This document shows positions 45,873 to 54,130 of a stretch of DNA of 64,000 nucleotides, piece by piece. The notes under the pieces were generated by a model. It saw nothing but the letters and a program-made list of their open reading frames with translations, did not search any database and had not been told where the DNA came from. The position numbers and the translations under genes were made by a program. Source of the stretch: Vibrio hepatarius (GTDB lineage: Bacteria > Pseudomonadota > Gammaproteobacteria > Enterobacterales > Vibrionaceae); NCBI RefSeq assembly GCF_001274785.1, contig NZ_LHPI01000005.1, positions 1 to 64,000 of the forward strand. The letters are read 5' to 3'. Each line of letters starts with the position of its first letter. Within the stretch, counting starts at the first letter, position 1.

Positions 45873-47453
45873 ATGAGTAGTAAGATTTTCAAGATTTCAA
45901 TGATTGCAGCAACAGTTGCCGCGTCATTCAGTGCAAGCGCTGCAATATATAACGTGCATATGTATGGCCCTGTGGACTCGAGTAGTCAGACCTTTGGCTC
46001 TGCGATTCAGGACTCTAGTGAAGACTGCTGGGGAACAGTTGATTGTTCTACAACCCATACATCAAATCACCAAATCGGCTACGAAGAGCAAAGATTCCTT
46101 CAGGGTTTTGAATATCGCAATGAAGCGCCATTTTTGATCGAAAATGGTTACGATTACTTAGATGAGGGCCGAGATGGCTTTGAAGATTACTGTAATCGCT
46201 ATTTAGACTATTCAGACTCGCTCTGTGAAAAGTGGGCTTACCGCCAATATAACTCTGGCTATGCTAAAGAGCTGTCTGGCGATTTTCAGAATTTGACTGC
46301 ATACAAAGAAGGTAATCAAGAAACCTTCTCTTCGAATAGTATCGTTATAAATAGTTTTAGTGATACTGATGAGTTTGTGGGCAGTTATCAAGTTGATAGT
46401 TCTGAACGTACACGTGGTTTTGCTGGAGCGACCACATTCACAACAAATGGCGTTAGAACTCAAGCGTTCGCGCAGTTGGGCTCGTTAACCGTTGGTTCGG
46501 TGTCTACCCAATCAACCAACTACAGCAGTGACTATACTTCTAAAGCAGCCATTTGGGACGGTACCTCTCTGACTTCAATTGATTGGGTCGGCGCGGCAGA
46601 ATCAAGTCGTAGTATGCCTCAAGGCAGTGCACGAGATATTGCTGACATCGGCGTAGCAAGTACTGCCTATGCAGTAGGTTACAACGCAAATAGCGATGAA
46701 ATCCCTGTAGCTGCGGTGTTTAAAGTAGACTTATCTGGAGTGTTGTCTGGTGTCACTGGTGTAAGTACTACACTCGTTTCTAAATACACCGATGATGATA
46801 AATACCTAAACTCGTTACTAACTTCAGTGAACGATAAGGGCATTGCGATTGGTACGGCTAAGTATCGTGAAGCAAATGACGGTGCATACTCTAACAGCCT
46901 GTTTTACGTGCCAGACGTAACAGCTTCATCGTTGAGCTCAAAGAGCTTCTCTGGGGATATATTCTTTAAGAGTGCTAACGGCAAAGCTGGTGCAATCAAT
47001 AACAACAATGAAGTTGTAGGTGCAATAGATTACGAGCGTCACCGAGAATCAAACGGTGGTAAACCTCGTGCACAACGCGCATTTATTGCTCCATTGTCAT
47101 CAGCGGATGCTAAAGCGCCATTGGGTAACAAAGCGTGGTATTTAGATGATCTGACTAACGGTATCGCTGCGAACAACCAGTTCCGTATTATTGACGCAAC
47201 AGACATCAATGATGCTGGCGTTATTGCTGGTACCGCGTATTACTGTGATGGTGGGTATGATAGCTCAGCAATCAACGCAAGCTGTTCTTCTGGTGCATCG
47301 CTGGTGGCGGTCAAACTAGTCCCAATCAATGGTGCAACAGCAAGCGATATTTCTGCTCGAACTGTAGATCAAAACAAAGTTGAAAGGCAGGGCGGCTCGA
47401 TTGGCGTATGGGCTCTGACCATTCTTGCTTTGTTCGGGTTCCGTAGAAAATAG
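45873..47453 (+). CDS. DUF3466 family exported protein with GlyGly-CTERM tail
   Basis: The 526-residue protein has a signal peptide (MSSKIFKISMIAATVAASFS, cut near ASA/AIY) and a DUF3466-type body with repeated NDKGIAIGTA / NNNNEVVGAID / NDAGVIAGTA strands, as in proteins of HAF-repeat type. The C-terminus GGSIGVWALTILALFGFRRK is a GlyGly-CTERM sorting signal: glycine-rich hinge, helix, then basic end, which a rhombosortase processes in other species. It starts six bases after uup. Function unknown. Confidence 0.85.
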   Translation: MSSKIFKISMIAATVAASFSASAAIYNVHMYGPVDSSSQTFGSAIQDSSEDCWGTVDCSTTHTSNHQIGYEEQRFLQGFEYRNEAPFLIENGYDYLDEGRDGFEDYCNRYLDYSDSLCEKWAYRQYNSGYAKELSGDFQNLTAYKEGNQETFSSNSIVINSFSDTDEFVGSYQVDSSERTRGFAGATTFTTNGVRTQAFAQLGSLTVGSVSTQSTNYSSDYTSKAAIWDGTSLTSIDWVGAAESSRSMPQGSARDIADIGVASTAYAVGYNANSDEIPVAAVFKVDLSGVLSGVTGVSTTLVSKYTDDDKYLNSLLTSVNDKGIAIGTAKYREANDGAYSNSLFYVPDVTASSLSSKSFSGDIFFKSANGKAGAINNNNEVVGAIDYERHRESNGGKPRAQRAFIAPLSSADAKAPLGNKAWYLDDLTNGIAANNQFRIIDATDINDAGVIAGTAYYCDGGYDSSAINASCSSGASLVAVKLVPINGATASDISARTVDQNKVERQGGSIGVWALTILALFGFRRK

Positions 47454-47470
47454 ACTAAATTTTAAACAAG

Positions 47471-47507
47471 AGCACAGTCTCACATTTTTGAGCCTGTGCT
47501 TTTTTTA
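47471..47507 (+). terminator. Terminator of the rlmKL-uup-DUF3466 unit
   Basis: AGCACAG and CTGTGCT form the stem around a 16-base loop, followed by seven T. Confidence 0.8.
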
Positions 47508-47618
47508 TACCTTGAGATCGGAGCGATTTTGATCGATTCTTAATTGTGGAGTCACAAAAGCTCCATATAAATTTAATAGTAGTACGTTAGAAACACTTTT
47601 TTGTATGAGGACGACACT

Positions 47619-47792
47619 ATGAAGAGACAAAAGCGTGACCGCCTGGAAAGAGCGCAATCTCAAGGATATAAAGCGGGCTTAAATGGCCGTTCAATGGACG
47701 CCTGTCCGTACCAACAGATGGATGCTCGATCCTATTGGCTTGGTGGTTGGCGCGACGCCAGGGAAGACAAGCACTCTGGTCTCTACAAATAA
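47619..47792 (+). CDS. rmf: Ribosome modulation factor Rmf
   Basis: The 57-residue protein MKRQKRDRLERA... with GYKAGLNGRS, CPYQQMDARSYWLGGWRDA is a clear Rmf, which pairs 70S ribosomes into inactive 100S dimers in stationary phase. The start is the ATG 47619 with GAGG upstream, not the longer frame. It sits between uup and fabA as in E. coli. Confidence 0.96.
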   Translation: MKRQKRDRLERAQSQGYKAGLNGRSMDACPYQQMDARSYWLGGWRDAREDKHSGLYK

Positions 47793-47821
47793 CGACTCAA
47801 ATCCACATACAGTCAGGAACT

Positions 47822-47842
47822 AAGCCCCGAAAGGGGCTTTTT
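47822..47842 (+). terminator. Terminator of rmf
   Basis: AAGCCCC-GAAA-GGGGCTT followed by T residues. Confidence 0.88.
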
Positions 47843-47884
47843 AATGTCTACCTTATGCACTATAACTAAATAGGTTGAATACAA

Positions 47885-47910
47885 AAAAGCGACTCCGGAG
47901 AGTCGCTTTT
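47885..47910 (-). terminator. Terminator of fabA
   Basis: AAAAGCGACT and AGTCGCTTTT pair around CCGGAG; the minus strand continues with T. Confidence 0.88.
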
Positions 47911-47923
47911 GAAAACAGGTAAC

Positions 47924-48442
47924 TTAGAAAGCTGAAGTATCTTGGAAAAGGCCCACTTTAAGGTCTTTAGCAACGTAAATCTCTTTACCGTCTACTAGTA
48001 CGCGGCCATCCGCTAGACCCATAACCAATTTACGGTTTACAACACGCTTCATGTGGATCTCGTAAGTCACTTTTTTCGCTGTTGGCAGGATTTGACCTGT
48101 AAATTTAACTTCGCCAACACCCAGTGCACGGCCTTTACCTTTGCCGCCAACCCAACCAAGGAAGAAGCCAACAAGCTGCCACATTGCATCTAGGCCAAGA
48201 CAGCCTGGCATTACTGGGTCACCAGGGAAGTGGCAGTCAAAGAACCATAGATCAGGAGTAATATCGAGTTCTGCTAGGATAAGACCTTTGCCGAAATCAC
48301 CTTCTGTCTCAGACATCTTAGTGATGCGATCCATCATCAGCATGTTAGGAGCTGGTAGTTGAGGGTAACCAGCTCCAAATAGCTCACCTTGGCTAGAGGC
48401 TAGAAGATCATCGCGGTTGTAAGATTCACGTTTGTTTTGCAT
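47924..48442 (-). CDS. fabA: 3-hydroxydecanoyl-ACP dehydratase/isomerase FabA
   Basis: From the ATG 48442 (GGAG nine bases upstream) the enzyme has 172 residues, as in E. coli. It dehydrates 3-hydroxydecanoyl-ACP and isomerises the double bond, opening the way to unsaturated fatty acids. The active site is seen in [28 protein letters not shown] sequence with the histidine and aspartate in place. An operator for FabR lies upstream. Confidence 0.96.
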   Translation of the reverse strand: MQNKRESYNRDDLLASSQGELFGAGYPQLPAPNMLMMDRITKMSETEGDFGKGLILAELDITPDLWFFDCHFPGDPVMPGCLGLDAMWQLVGFFLGWVGGKGKGRALGVGEVKFTGQILPTAKKVTYEIHMKRVVNRKLVMGLADGRVLVDGKEIYVAKDLKVGLFQDTSAF

Positions 48443-48476
48443 TATCAATTACTCCAATTTTTGATAGCTGCATCTT

Positions 48477-48494
48477 AGTGAACACGTGTAAGCT
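48477..48494. promoter_or_regulatory. FabR operator upstream of fabA
   Basis: Read toward fabA the sequence AGCTTACACGTGTTCACT matches 16 of 18 bases of the E. coli FabR site AGCGTACACGTGTTCGCT as I recall it, and lies 35-52 bases before the fabA start. FabR represses unsaturated fatty acid genes. Confidence 0.75.
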
Positions 48495-48534
48495 AAACAA
48501 CTCCAACCAGTCTGATTTTTATCAATTAGTTAGA

Positions 48535-50184
48535 TTAAGAAAACCAGTTTTTGATTCGATCCACAATTCCGTGTGGATGTTGTTCATGTCGCTCAAAGTT
48601 TTCTATTCTTTGAGCGATCTTGCTAATCACGCTTTCTTCGTCGTCACCACGGAATGGTTTACCCATGATCAGTGGTATCGCTTCGTCCACGGTCGATACA
48701 GACCAGATATGAAACTCATCGTTTTTGATACTATCGACAACTTCTTGTTTTAGCGACAAATGCTTTAAGTTTGTTTTCGGCAAGATGACACCTTGGTGAC
48801 CGGTTAAACCTTGATGTTTACAAACATGATAGAAGCTTTCGATTTTCTCATTTAATCCACCAACTGCTTGAACGCGACCAAACTGGTCAACTGCGCCCGT
48901 CACGGCGACTTGTTGGTTGATAGGGTACTCGGATAGGGCGCTGACGAATGAACAAAGCTCAGCTAACGTAGCGCTGTCTCCATCCACTTCGCAGTAAGAT
49001 TGCTCAAATACTACGGATGCAGAGTAAGGCAGCGGCTCGTCTAGTTGCAATGCGCTACTCACAAATGCTTGCATGATCATCATGCCTTTCGCGTGTAGAT
49101 TACCGCCTAGCTCAGCTTTGCGCTCAACGTCTGAAATATCCCCGTCACCAAAATGGATAACACACGAGATTCGAGCTGGTTCGCCATATGATAGTGGATG
49201 GCCAGGAACGTCAATCACAGTTAAGCCATTGACTTGTCCGACAATTTCACCGTCGGTTTCAATGACGACTTGTCCCTCTGTAATATCGGCTATCGCACGT
49301 TCAGGCAGGTAAGACTCACGGAAGTATTTCTGATTGATTGCTGTATCTAGATCTGATTCCGTCAGGTTAGAGCCATCACTGGTTAACATCGCTTCTTGAA
49401 ACAAAGACAAATACCATAGAGCTTCGATCGGCATGTAGTCTTGGTCTTCAGTATAACGCGCGCCTGCAACCATCAAACGGTGAAGCGCATCGAAGGTTAG
49501 GTCGGGTAGTGCATAGCTCTTTAACAGCCATGAAATATAGCCTAAGTAAGAAGTAATCGTAGACTCGTTAAGGGTCAATTCGTTTTCGATCTCAGTATAA
49601 AGCGCTAAACCGTTATACAGTTCAGGTTCAATACACTCTAAATCAGAGATCTGGTCTCGATCGCCGACAATAATGACTTTAACGTCAAAGGACTGGCTTG
49701 GCTCTTCTTTGGCTATCTTTTGAGGGTTAACGTTGATTGGGCTACATGCTTCACCAAGCAAAACAGTTTTCAAAGCTTGCCAACTAACGGGATTGGCTAA
49801 GATTAGATTCACGGGAATGATCAGGTATCCGCCATTCGCTTTGTGCAACAAACCTTCATTGAATGTCGTGATTTGTCCTTCATCATTACACATGTAGGAG
49901 CCTAACAAGGCCTTGGCTGACAAAGATTCGGTGACTGACACTGCATTGTCACTGATTTGTGATTCGAGCGCTTGCTTGATGAGGTTGCGATAGAAGACGT
50001 TATCAATTGAATTGATAATCAGCGCGCGGGTGAAACCTTTCAGCGACGAAAATGTTTTTAAAGATTGGCTTAATCTAGGTTGAATACCAAGAAAATCGAC
50101 AGGTTCGAGAGTTGAGAACTGCTTTAATATCTCGTCATATTGTGAATATTGTGGGGTGACAGCACGCCAGTTTTCTTGATTCAT
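48535..50184 (-). CDS. ycbZ: Lon-type serine protease, YcbZ/LonH family
   Basis: This 549-residue protein has a C-terminal S16 Lon protease domain with the catalytic serine in CEVDGDSATLAEL and the lysine in VGGLNEKIE. The N-terminal ~300 residues resemble the AAA part of LonB-type proteins, but no Walker A motif is visible, so ATP use is doubtful. E. coli YcbZ (586 residues) occupies the same place between fabA and matP. Substrates are unknown. It follows fabA in reverse orientation order on the same strand, upstream of it. Confidence 0.88.
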   Translation of the reverse strand: MNQENWRAVTPQYSQYDEILKQFSTLEPVDFLGIQPRLSQSLKTFSSLKGFTRALIINSIDNVFYRNLIKQALESQISDNAVSVTESLSAKALLGSYMCNDEGQITTFNEGLLHKANGGYLIIPVNLILANPVSWQALKTVLLGEACSPINVNPQKIAKEEPSQSFDVKVIIVGDRDQISDLECIEPELYNGLALYTEIENELTLNESTITSYLGYISWLLKSYALPDLTFDALHRLMVAGARYTEDQDYMPIEALWYLSLFQEAMLTSDGSNLTESDLDTAINQKYFRESYLPERAIADITEGQVVIETDGEIVGQVNGLTVIDVPGHPLSYGEPARISCVIHFGDGDISDVERKAELGGNLHAKGMMIMQAFVSSALQLDEPLPYSASVVFEQSYCEVDGDSATLAELCSFVSALSEYPINQQVAVTGAVDQFGRVQAVGGLNEKIESFYHVCKHQGLTGHQGVILPKTNLKHLSLKQEVVDSIKNDEFHIWSVSTVDEAIPLIMGKPFRGDDEESVISKIAQRIENFERHEQHPHGIVDRIKNWFS

Positions 50185-50282
50185 TTAATTTAATCGTTAA
50201 TAACAAAATGGCTGAAATTATATAGAAAAAGGGGATTGGGAGATACCGGTAATTTATTCTAATGATCTTGATCGATTTTCTA

Positions 50283-50299
50283 TTACAATGGGATTGTAA
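50283..50299. repeat. Inverted repeat in the matP promoter region
   Basis: TTACAAT-GGG-ATTGTAA is a perfect seven-base inverted repeat 57 bases before the matP start. It could be an operator, but no known motif fits. Confidence 0.35.
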
Positions 50300-50355
50300 C
50301 CTGCAGTGGATAGGGTTACGCTGTCACCTTAAACGTCAACGGAAATTGCATAGCC

Positions 50356-50802
50356 ATGAAATATCAACAGCTTGAAAACTTAGAGTGCGGTTGGAAATGG
50401 ACTTACCTGGTAAATAAATGGAAAGCTGGAGAGTCTATTACTCGCCACATCGATACAAGTGAAGCTGATGCGGCTATCGCTGAGTTGAGAAAGCTTGAGC
50501 ATGAACCAACCAAAGTGCTTGAGTGGATAGAGCAACATATGGCTCAAGAGTTAGACAACAAACTCAAGCAAGCGATTCGAGCGAAGCGTAAACGTCATTT
50601 TAACGCTGAGCAAATTCATACTAAAAAGAAATCCATCGACCTAGACTATCGCGTTTGGGAGAAGCTTTCACATCGTGCAAATGAGTTAGGATGTACGCTT
50701 TCAGATGCGATTGAGTACTTGTTGTCGGAAGCTTCTCGTAGCGAGAAGGCCAGTAAAACAGTTAGTAGCTTAAAAGAAGATTTATCTAAGTTGTTAGATT
50801 AA
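50356..50802 (+). CDS. matP: Macrodomain Ter protein MatP
   Basis: The 148-residue protein has the MatP start MKYQQLENLECGWKWTYLVNKW, the long four-helix part, the KKKSIDLDYRVWEKLSHRANELGCTLSDAIEYLL ribbon-helix-helix segment and a C-terminal coiled coil that permits tetramers. It binds matS sites, here found in pyrD-zapC and in rlmKL, and keeps the terminus near the division site. Position after ycbZ matches E. coli. Confidence 0.96.
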   Translation: MKYQQLENLECGWKWTYLVNKWKAGESITRHIDTSEADAAIAELRKLEHEPTKVLEWIEQHMAQELDNKLKQAIRAKRKRHFNAEQIHTKKKSIDLDYRVWEKLSHRANELGCTLSDAIEYLLSEASRSEKASKTVSSLKEDLSKLLD

Positions 50803-50811
50803 GGAGAGGCC

Positions 50812-51123
50812 ATGCTCTACGTTATTTTAGTTGCCGCTATTGTTATCTTTTGGCTCGTCGCTGTTGACAGACCAGTACTAAAGGTAAAGTTTGAGAATGG
50901 CAAAATCGTATCTGAAAAAGGGCATTTTCCACCATCTTTTCGTCACAACGTAACGGACATTGCCGAGCATACACCATTTTCAGGTGAGTTAAAGGTGTAT
51001 CAACAGCGAACAGGGACGAAGCTTAACTTTTCTAAACAAGTGCCTAAAAAAGTACAACAACGTATTCGTAATGTCTTTCCTCATCAAGGCTTTAAAAGCA
51101 AGGGCACGAAAAAGTCAGGCTGA
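50812..51123 (+). CDS. DUF3634 family membrane-anchored protein
   Basis: The 103-residue protein has an N-terminal membrane helix (MLYVILVAAIVIFWLVAV) and a basic cytoplasmic part ending KGTKKSG, matching DUF3634. It starts nine bases after matP with an AAGGAG ribosome site and is probably co-transcribed. Function is unknown. Confidence 0.75.
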   Translation: MLYVILVAAIVIFWLVAVDRPVLKVKFENGKIVSEKGHFPPSFRHNVTDIAEHTPFSGELKVYQQRTGTKLNFSKQVPKKVQQRIRNVFPHQGFKSKGTKKSG

Positions 51124-51181
51124 TAAACATATCACTTACTTAGCGATTCTACCTACCTCGACGCAATGTGGTTTATGTATT

Positions 51182-51219
51182 TCCTCCTGAAATCCCTTTG
51201 ATATTCTGGGATAGGAGGA
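51182..51219 (+). promoter_or_regulatory. Hairpin covering the ribosome site of the TolA-C-like gene
   Basis: TCCTCCT (51182) is complementary to AGGAGGA (51213), and ATCCC (51192) to GGGAT (51208), giving a 12-pair stem with a three-base bulge and an 11-base loop. The right arm is the Shine-Dalgarno of the gene at 51227, so it would be hidden when folded. Confidence 0.6.
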
Positions 51220-51226
51220 CAATACT

Positions 51227-51538
51227 ATGAAACCACATTTACTCATCTTTCTAACTCTCTTTTCTGCTTCATCGGTTGCTATAGACGATGCAGAGCGTAA
51301 TTCCATTGCGAAAAAGCTTAAGCAACGAGTAGTCAAAGAATTATCCAAACAAGAACTCGAAGGTTACTGCGACCTATTTATTGAACTCAGCCACGATGAT
51401 CGCTATGCAAAAGTAAAGAAAGTTCGCGGGACTGGAGACCATAAAGTTTGTAAAGTCGGTAAAAAAGTCATCAAACGTGGCCAACGTTTTAAGTATCAAC
51501 AACCTGAAAAGTACATTCGAATTCATGTAACGAGCTAA
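51227..51538 (+). CDS. Small exported protein resembling the TolA C-terminal domain
   Basis: The 103-residue protein begins with a signal peptide (MKPHLLIFLTLFSASSVA). The remainder, YCDLFIELSHDDRYAKVKKV, GTGDHKVCKVGKKVI and the final KYIRIHV, has the spacing of the TolA domain III fold, including the two cysteines seen as TCTLRI and GDPALC in E. coli TolA. It lacks the TolA membrane helix and long linker, so it would be a free periplasmic domain. Function unknown. The ribosome site lies in a hairpin. Confidence 0.65.
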   Translation: MKPHLLIFLTLFSASSVAIDDAERNSIAKKLKQRVVKELSKQELEGYCDLFIELSHDDRYAKVKKVRGTGDHKVCKVGKKVIKRGQRFKYQQPEKYIRIHVTS

Positions 51539-51711
51539 AATAGTTAGCATGTATTTTTAATGCACTATAACTATATGTATTTTACAAGATATTAATTTTT
51601 GAGAGCGTCGCTTGGTTTTATTCCCTAGAAAGATACATAATAGATTCAATAAGATATCAATGCATTGCTACAGTGTAACTTTTTGGTCTGTGGCATTTTT
51701 AAAGGATTAGA

Positions 51712-52185
51712 ATGTTATCTTTAGCAAAACTAACTGAACCAGATCGTGAAAAGGTATTAGCATTATCTGTTGACGACTCTCAGCTCAAGTATGTCGGGAC
51801 AACAGAAGAAATACTCAGTGAACTTCCTAGTTCGTGCATTGCTCATGTCATTAAGTTTGGAGAGGAAGTCGTTGGGTTCTTTTTACTGGATTTTAATTAT
51901 TCTGACTCTTATGAGTTTGCGTGTGACAAACCTTGTATTGGCCTTAGAGGATACCTGATCGATGCGAGACAACAAGGTAAAGGACACGGAGTTCAAGCAG
52001 TAAAGTTATTGCCTGATTACGTTAAATCTCAGTTTCCAGACGTGTGCAAAATTTACTTAACCGTAAACTGTAAGAACCCAATCGCAAAAATGTGTTATGA
52101 AAAAGCAGGATTTGTCGATGGTGGTGAGCTTTACTTAGGCGGTGCAGCTGGACCTCAGCACATCATGTCTTTGAATTTAAAATAG
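51712..52185 (+). CDS. GNAT family acetyltransferase
   Basis: The 157-residue protein has a GNAT fold with the acetyl-CoA loop RQQGKGHGVQAVKLL and a C-terminal NPIAKMCYEKAGFV motif. Substrate unknown. It lies 17 bases upstream of the GFA gene, likely in one transcript. Confidence 0.87.
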   Translation: MLSLAKLTEPDREKVLALSVDDSQLKYVGTTEEILSELPSSCIAHVIKFGEEVVGFFLLDFNYSDSYEFACDKPCIGLRGYLIDARQQGKGHGVQAVKLLPDYVKSQFPDVCKIYLTVNCKNPIAKMCYEKAGFVDGGELYLGGAAGPQHIMSLNLK

Positions 52186-52202
52186 AAACAGAGGGAATCA
52201 CA

Positions 52203-52604
52203 ATGAAAGGAAAATGTTTGTGCGGTTCAGTGTCTGTGGAAACCGAATCGGTCAATGAAGTTGGCCTTTGCCATTGCAGTATGTGTCGCAAGTGGTCTAG
52301 CGGTCCATTGCATGCCATCCACACCAAACAAGGTATTAAGTTTGATGGAGTTGAACAAATCACGCGATTCCAGTCATCTGATTGGGCAGAGCGCGGTTTC
52401 TGTTCTAAATGCGGTACTCATCTGTTTTATTATTTGATTCCAGCTAGCGAATACGTTTTGTCTGCAGGGCTTTTTCCTGAAGAGAACTTTACGTTGGCTA
52501 GCGAAATTTTTGTCGATGAAAAACCAGAGTATTACGAGTTAAATCCAAACTCACACAAAATGACCGCTCAAGAAGTTTTTGAACAATACGCTCCAAAAGA
52601 GTAA
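52203..52604 (+). CDS. GFA/CENP-V domain protein
   Basis: The 133-residue protein has the zinc-binding cysteines of the glutathione-dependent formaldehyde-activating family: GKCLCGSVSV, LCHCSMCRKW and GFCSKCGTHLFYYL. Members bind zinc and some bind small thiols; its own reaction is not known. GAGGGA precedes the start. Confidence 0.88.
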   Translation: MKGKCLCGSVSVETESVNEVGLCHCSMCRKWSSGPLHAIHTKQGIKFDGVEQITRFQSSDWAERGFCSKCGTHLFYYLIPASEYVLSAGLFPEENFTLASEIFVDEKPEYYELNPNSHKMTAQEVFEQYAPKE

Positions 52605-52613
52605 TAGTCATAT

Positions 52614-52652
52614 AGCTCATTCAAAATGACAACGTAACAGTTTGAATGAGCT
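52614..52652. repeat. 12-bp inverted repeat after the GFA gene
   Basis: AGCTCATTCAAA and TTTGAATGAGCT are perfect complements separated by 15 bases; the downstream sequence is not T-rich. Confidence 0.5.
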
Positions 52653-52954
52653 TGTATCAATTGGCCATTGGTTCAATTAAAACAACGAGTAACTAAGTAG
52701 AAATCAGTAACGCGCGCGAATGAATCGATAGTTTGGCTTGGAGAAAACAAACCGACCACGTAAGCTAAATCAAGCGCTCTAGTACAGAGGTAAGTTTCAA
52801 GTCCGATATTTGATAAGTGTTGGAAGTTCATCTTTGAGTTAGGTACAAACACCGTAAAAGTGAATGCAAAGTTTTGCTAGCGTAAGAAATCAGTAAGATT
52901 TATCTACAGGAATAGAAATGACGAAGAAGACACCTAGGTTATATTCAATACTTG

Positions 52955-52982
52955 AGTGCGCATTATGTATATTATGTTAAAT
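52955..52982 (+). other. dif site for XerC/XerD dimer resolution
   Basis: The site reads XerC arm AGTGCGCATTA, six-base centre TGTATA, XerD arm TTATGTTAAAT. The centre and XerD arm equal those of E. coli dif, and the XerC arm differs at two positions (A for G first, T for A tenth). Chromosome dimers are resolved here at division under FtsK control. Confidence 0.93.
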
Positions 52983-53078
52983 ACGGTGTCGTATATCTTA
53001 ATGTCCATATTCCTTTACCTCTCCTCTAGCTCTTAAGCTCCCTCAAAGATTGAACATAATCGATTTACCATAAAATAC

Positions 53079-53123
53079 CTAATAATCAGTTTGATAATCA
53101 GAGATTAACAAACTGATTATTAG
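53079..53123. repeat. 14-bp inverted repeat near dif
   Basis: CTAATAATCAGTTT and AAACTGATTATTAG are perfectly complementary around 17 bases, 97 bases from dif and 48 before the LysR stop. It might act as a weak terminator for the LysR gene, but no U tract is seen. Confidence 0.5.
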
Positions 53124-53170
53124 AACAACCGTTTTGTCTTCTTACATTCTGCAAATGTTCAGATGTTGTT

Positions 53171-54031
53171 TTACTTAAACTTCTCTCTAAACAACTCAAT
53201 TAGTGCCTTGACCTTGTTTGGTAAAAACAACGAGGACGGATAAATCAGTGTCAGGTGTTGTTTAGGATGAGTAAATTCAGGCAAGACTTCTGTTAACAAT
53301 CCGTCTTTCAATGCGGGCTTCGAATGTATCTGTGGGATAAATGCGATTCCATTCCCTGCTATTGCCATTGAACGCAACAAGTTCAAATCGTCGGATTTGA
53401 GTGCAAGATGCAACTCAGGACCGAGCAAATTTGCGTTGTATCGATTGGTCAGCAGTCGGTGTTGTTGTAAGTCTTCTATTGTCGCAATTGGTGGATGCTT
53501 GTCTAGATACGCCTGAGAAGCGACGAAATGACTACAATATGGAAGCAAACTAAACTGAACGTAGCTATCATCTGTTACTTTAACGACGCTGGGCAATAGC
53601 TGAATATCGAATGCTTGGCGCTTTAAATCGATGCTCTCTTGGTGGTTTTCAATCTCCACCGATATATCTGGGTAACGTGTCGTGTACTCAGTAATAATGG
53701 CGTTAAAAGCCGCAGAGCTCATCAATGCGGAAGGAATTGCTAAACGCACCCTACCACTCAACTCTTGTTGATATTCGTACATAACGTTCAAACCTTGCTG
53801 GATATGCTCGACTGATTGCCCAACAAGTTCGAACAAGCGTTTGCCATGCTCAGTCAACTCAATGGTTCTGGTTGTTCGAATAAGTAACTGAAATCCCAGC
53901 GCTTTTTCAAGCTCTTGAAGCCGACGGCTCACTTTAGAGCGCTGCAAGTTGTTTGCATCGGCCGCGGCACTGATTCCACCATGTACAACGGTTTGGGTAA
54001 ACAAATAAATGTCATCGAGATTTACGTTCAT
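53171..54031 (-). CDS. LysR family transcription regulator
   Basis: The 286-residue protein has the N-terminal winged helix (GGISAAADANNLQRSKVSRRLQELEKALGFQLLIRTTRTIELTEHG) and a periplasmic-binding-like effector domain. It is divergent from the HlyD gene by 99 bases, the usual arrangement for a LysR controlling its neighbour. Effector unknown. Confidence 0.92.
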   Translation of the reverse strand: MNVNLDDIYLFTQTVVHGGISAAADANNLQRSKVSRRLQELEKALGFQLLIRTTRTIELTEHGKRLFELVGQSVEHIQQGLNVMYEYQQELSGRVRLAIPSALMSSAAFNAIITEYTTRYPDISVEIENHQESIDLKRQAFDIQLLPSVVKVTDDSYVQFSLLPYCSHFVASQAYLDKHPPIATIEDLQQHRLLTNRYNANLLGPELHLALKSDDLNLLRSMAIAGNGIAFIPQIHSKPALKDGLLTEVLPEFTHPKQHLTLIYPSSLFLPNKVKALIELFREKFK

Positions 54032-54130
54032 TGTCCTACTTTTAGCTCATTCATGTGCTTTATGTCATTCTACTTAACTGTGACGAAGTTCTCTATAATC
54101 TCCTATCTTATTTGTTATTCGGAACTTCTA

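Larger units (their letters stand above)
52605..53170. other. Terminus intergenic region carrying dif
   Basis: A 566-base AT-rich region without a supported gene. It holds the dif site, a 12-base inverted repeat AGCTCATTCAAA / TTTGAATGAGCT at 52614-52652 just after the GFA gene, and a 14-base inverted repeat at 53079-53123. No integrated phage or cassette is present. Confidence 0.7.

Noticed and set aside
52918..52980. A 20-codon plus-strand frame that runs through dif.
   Set aside because: Too short, composition fixed by the dif sequence, and no homology recognised.
53915..54130. N-terminal extension of the HlyD-type protein.
   Set aside because: Antisense to the LysR gene and without homology; ATG 54131 fits the membrane anchor.
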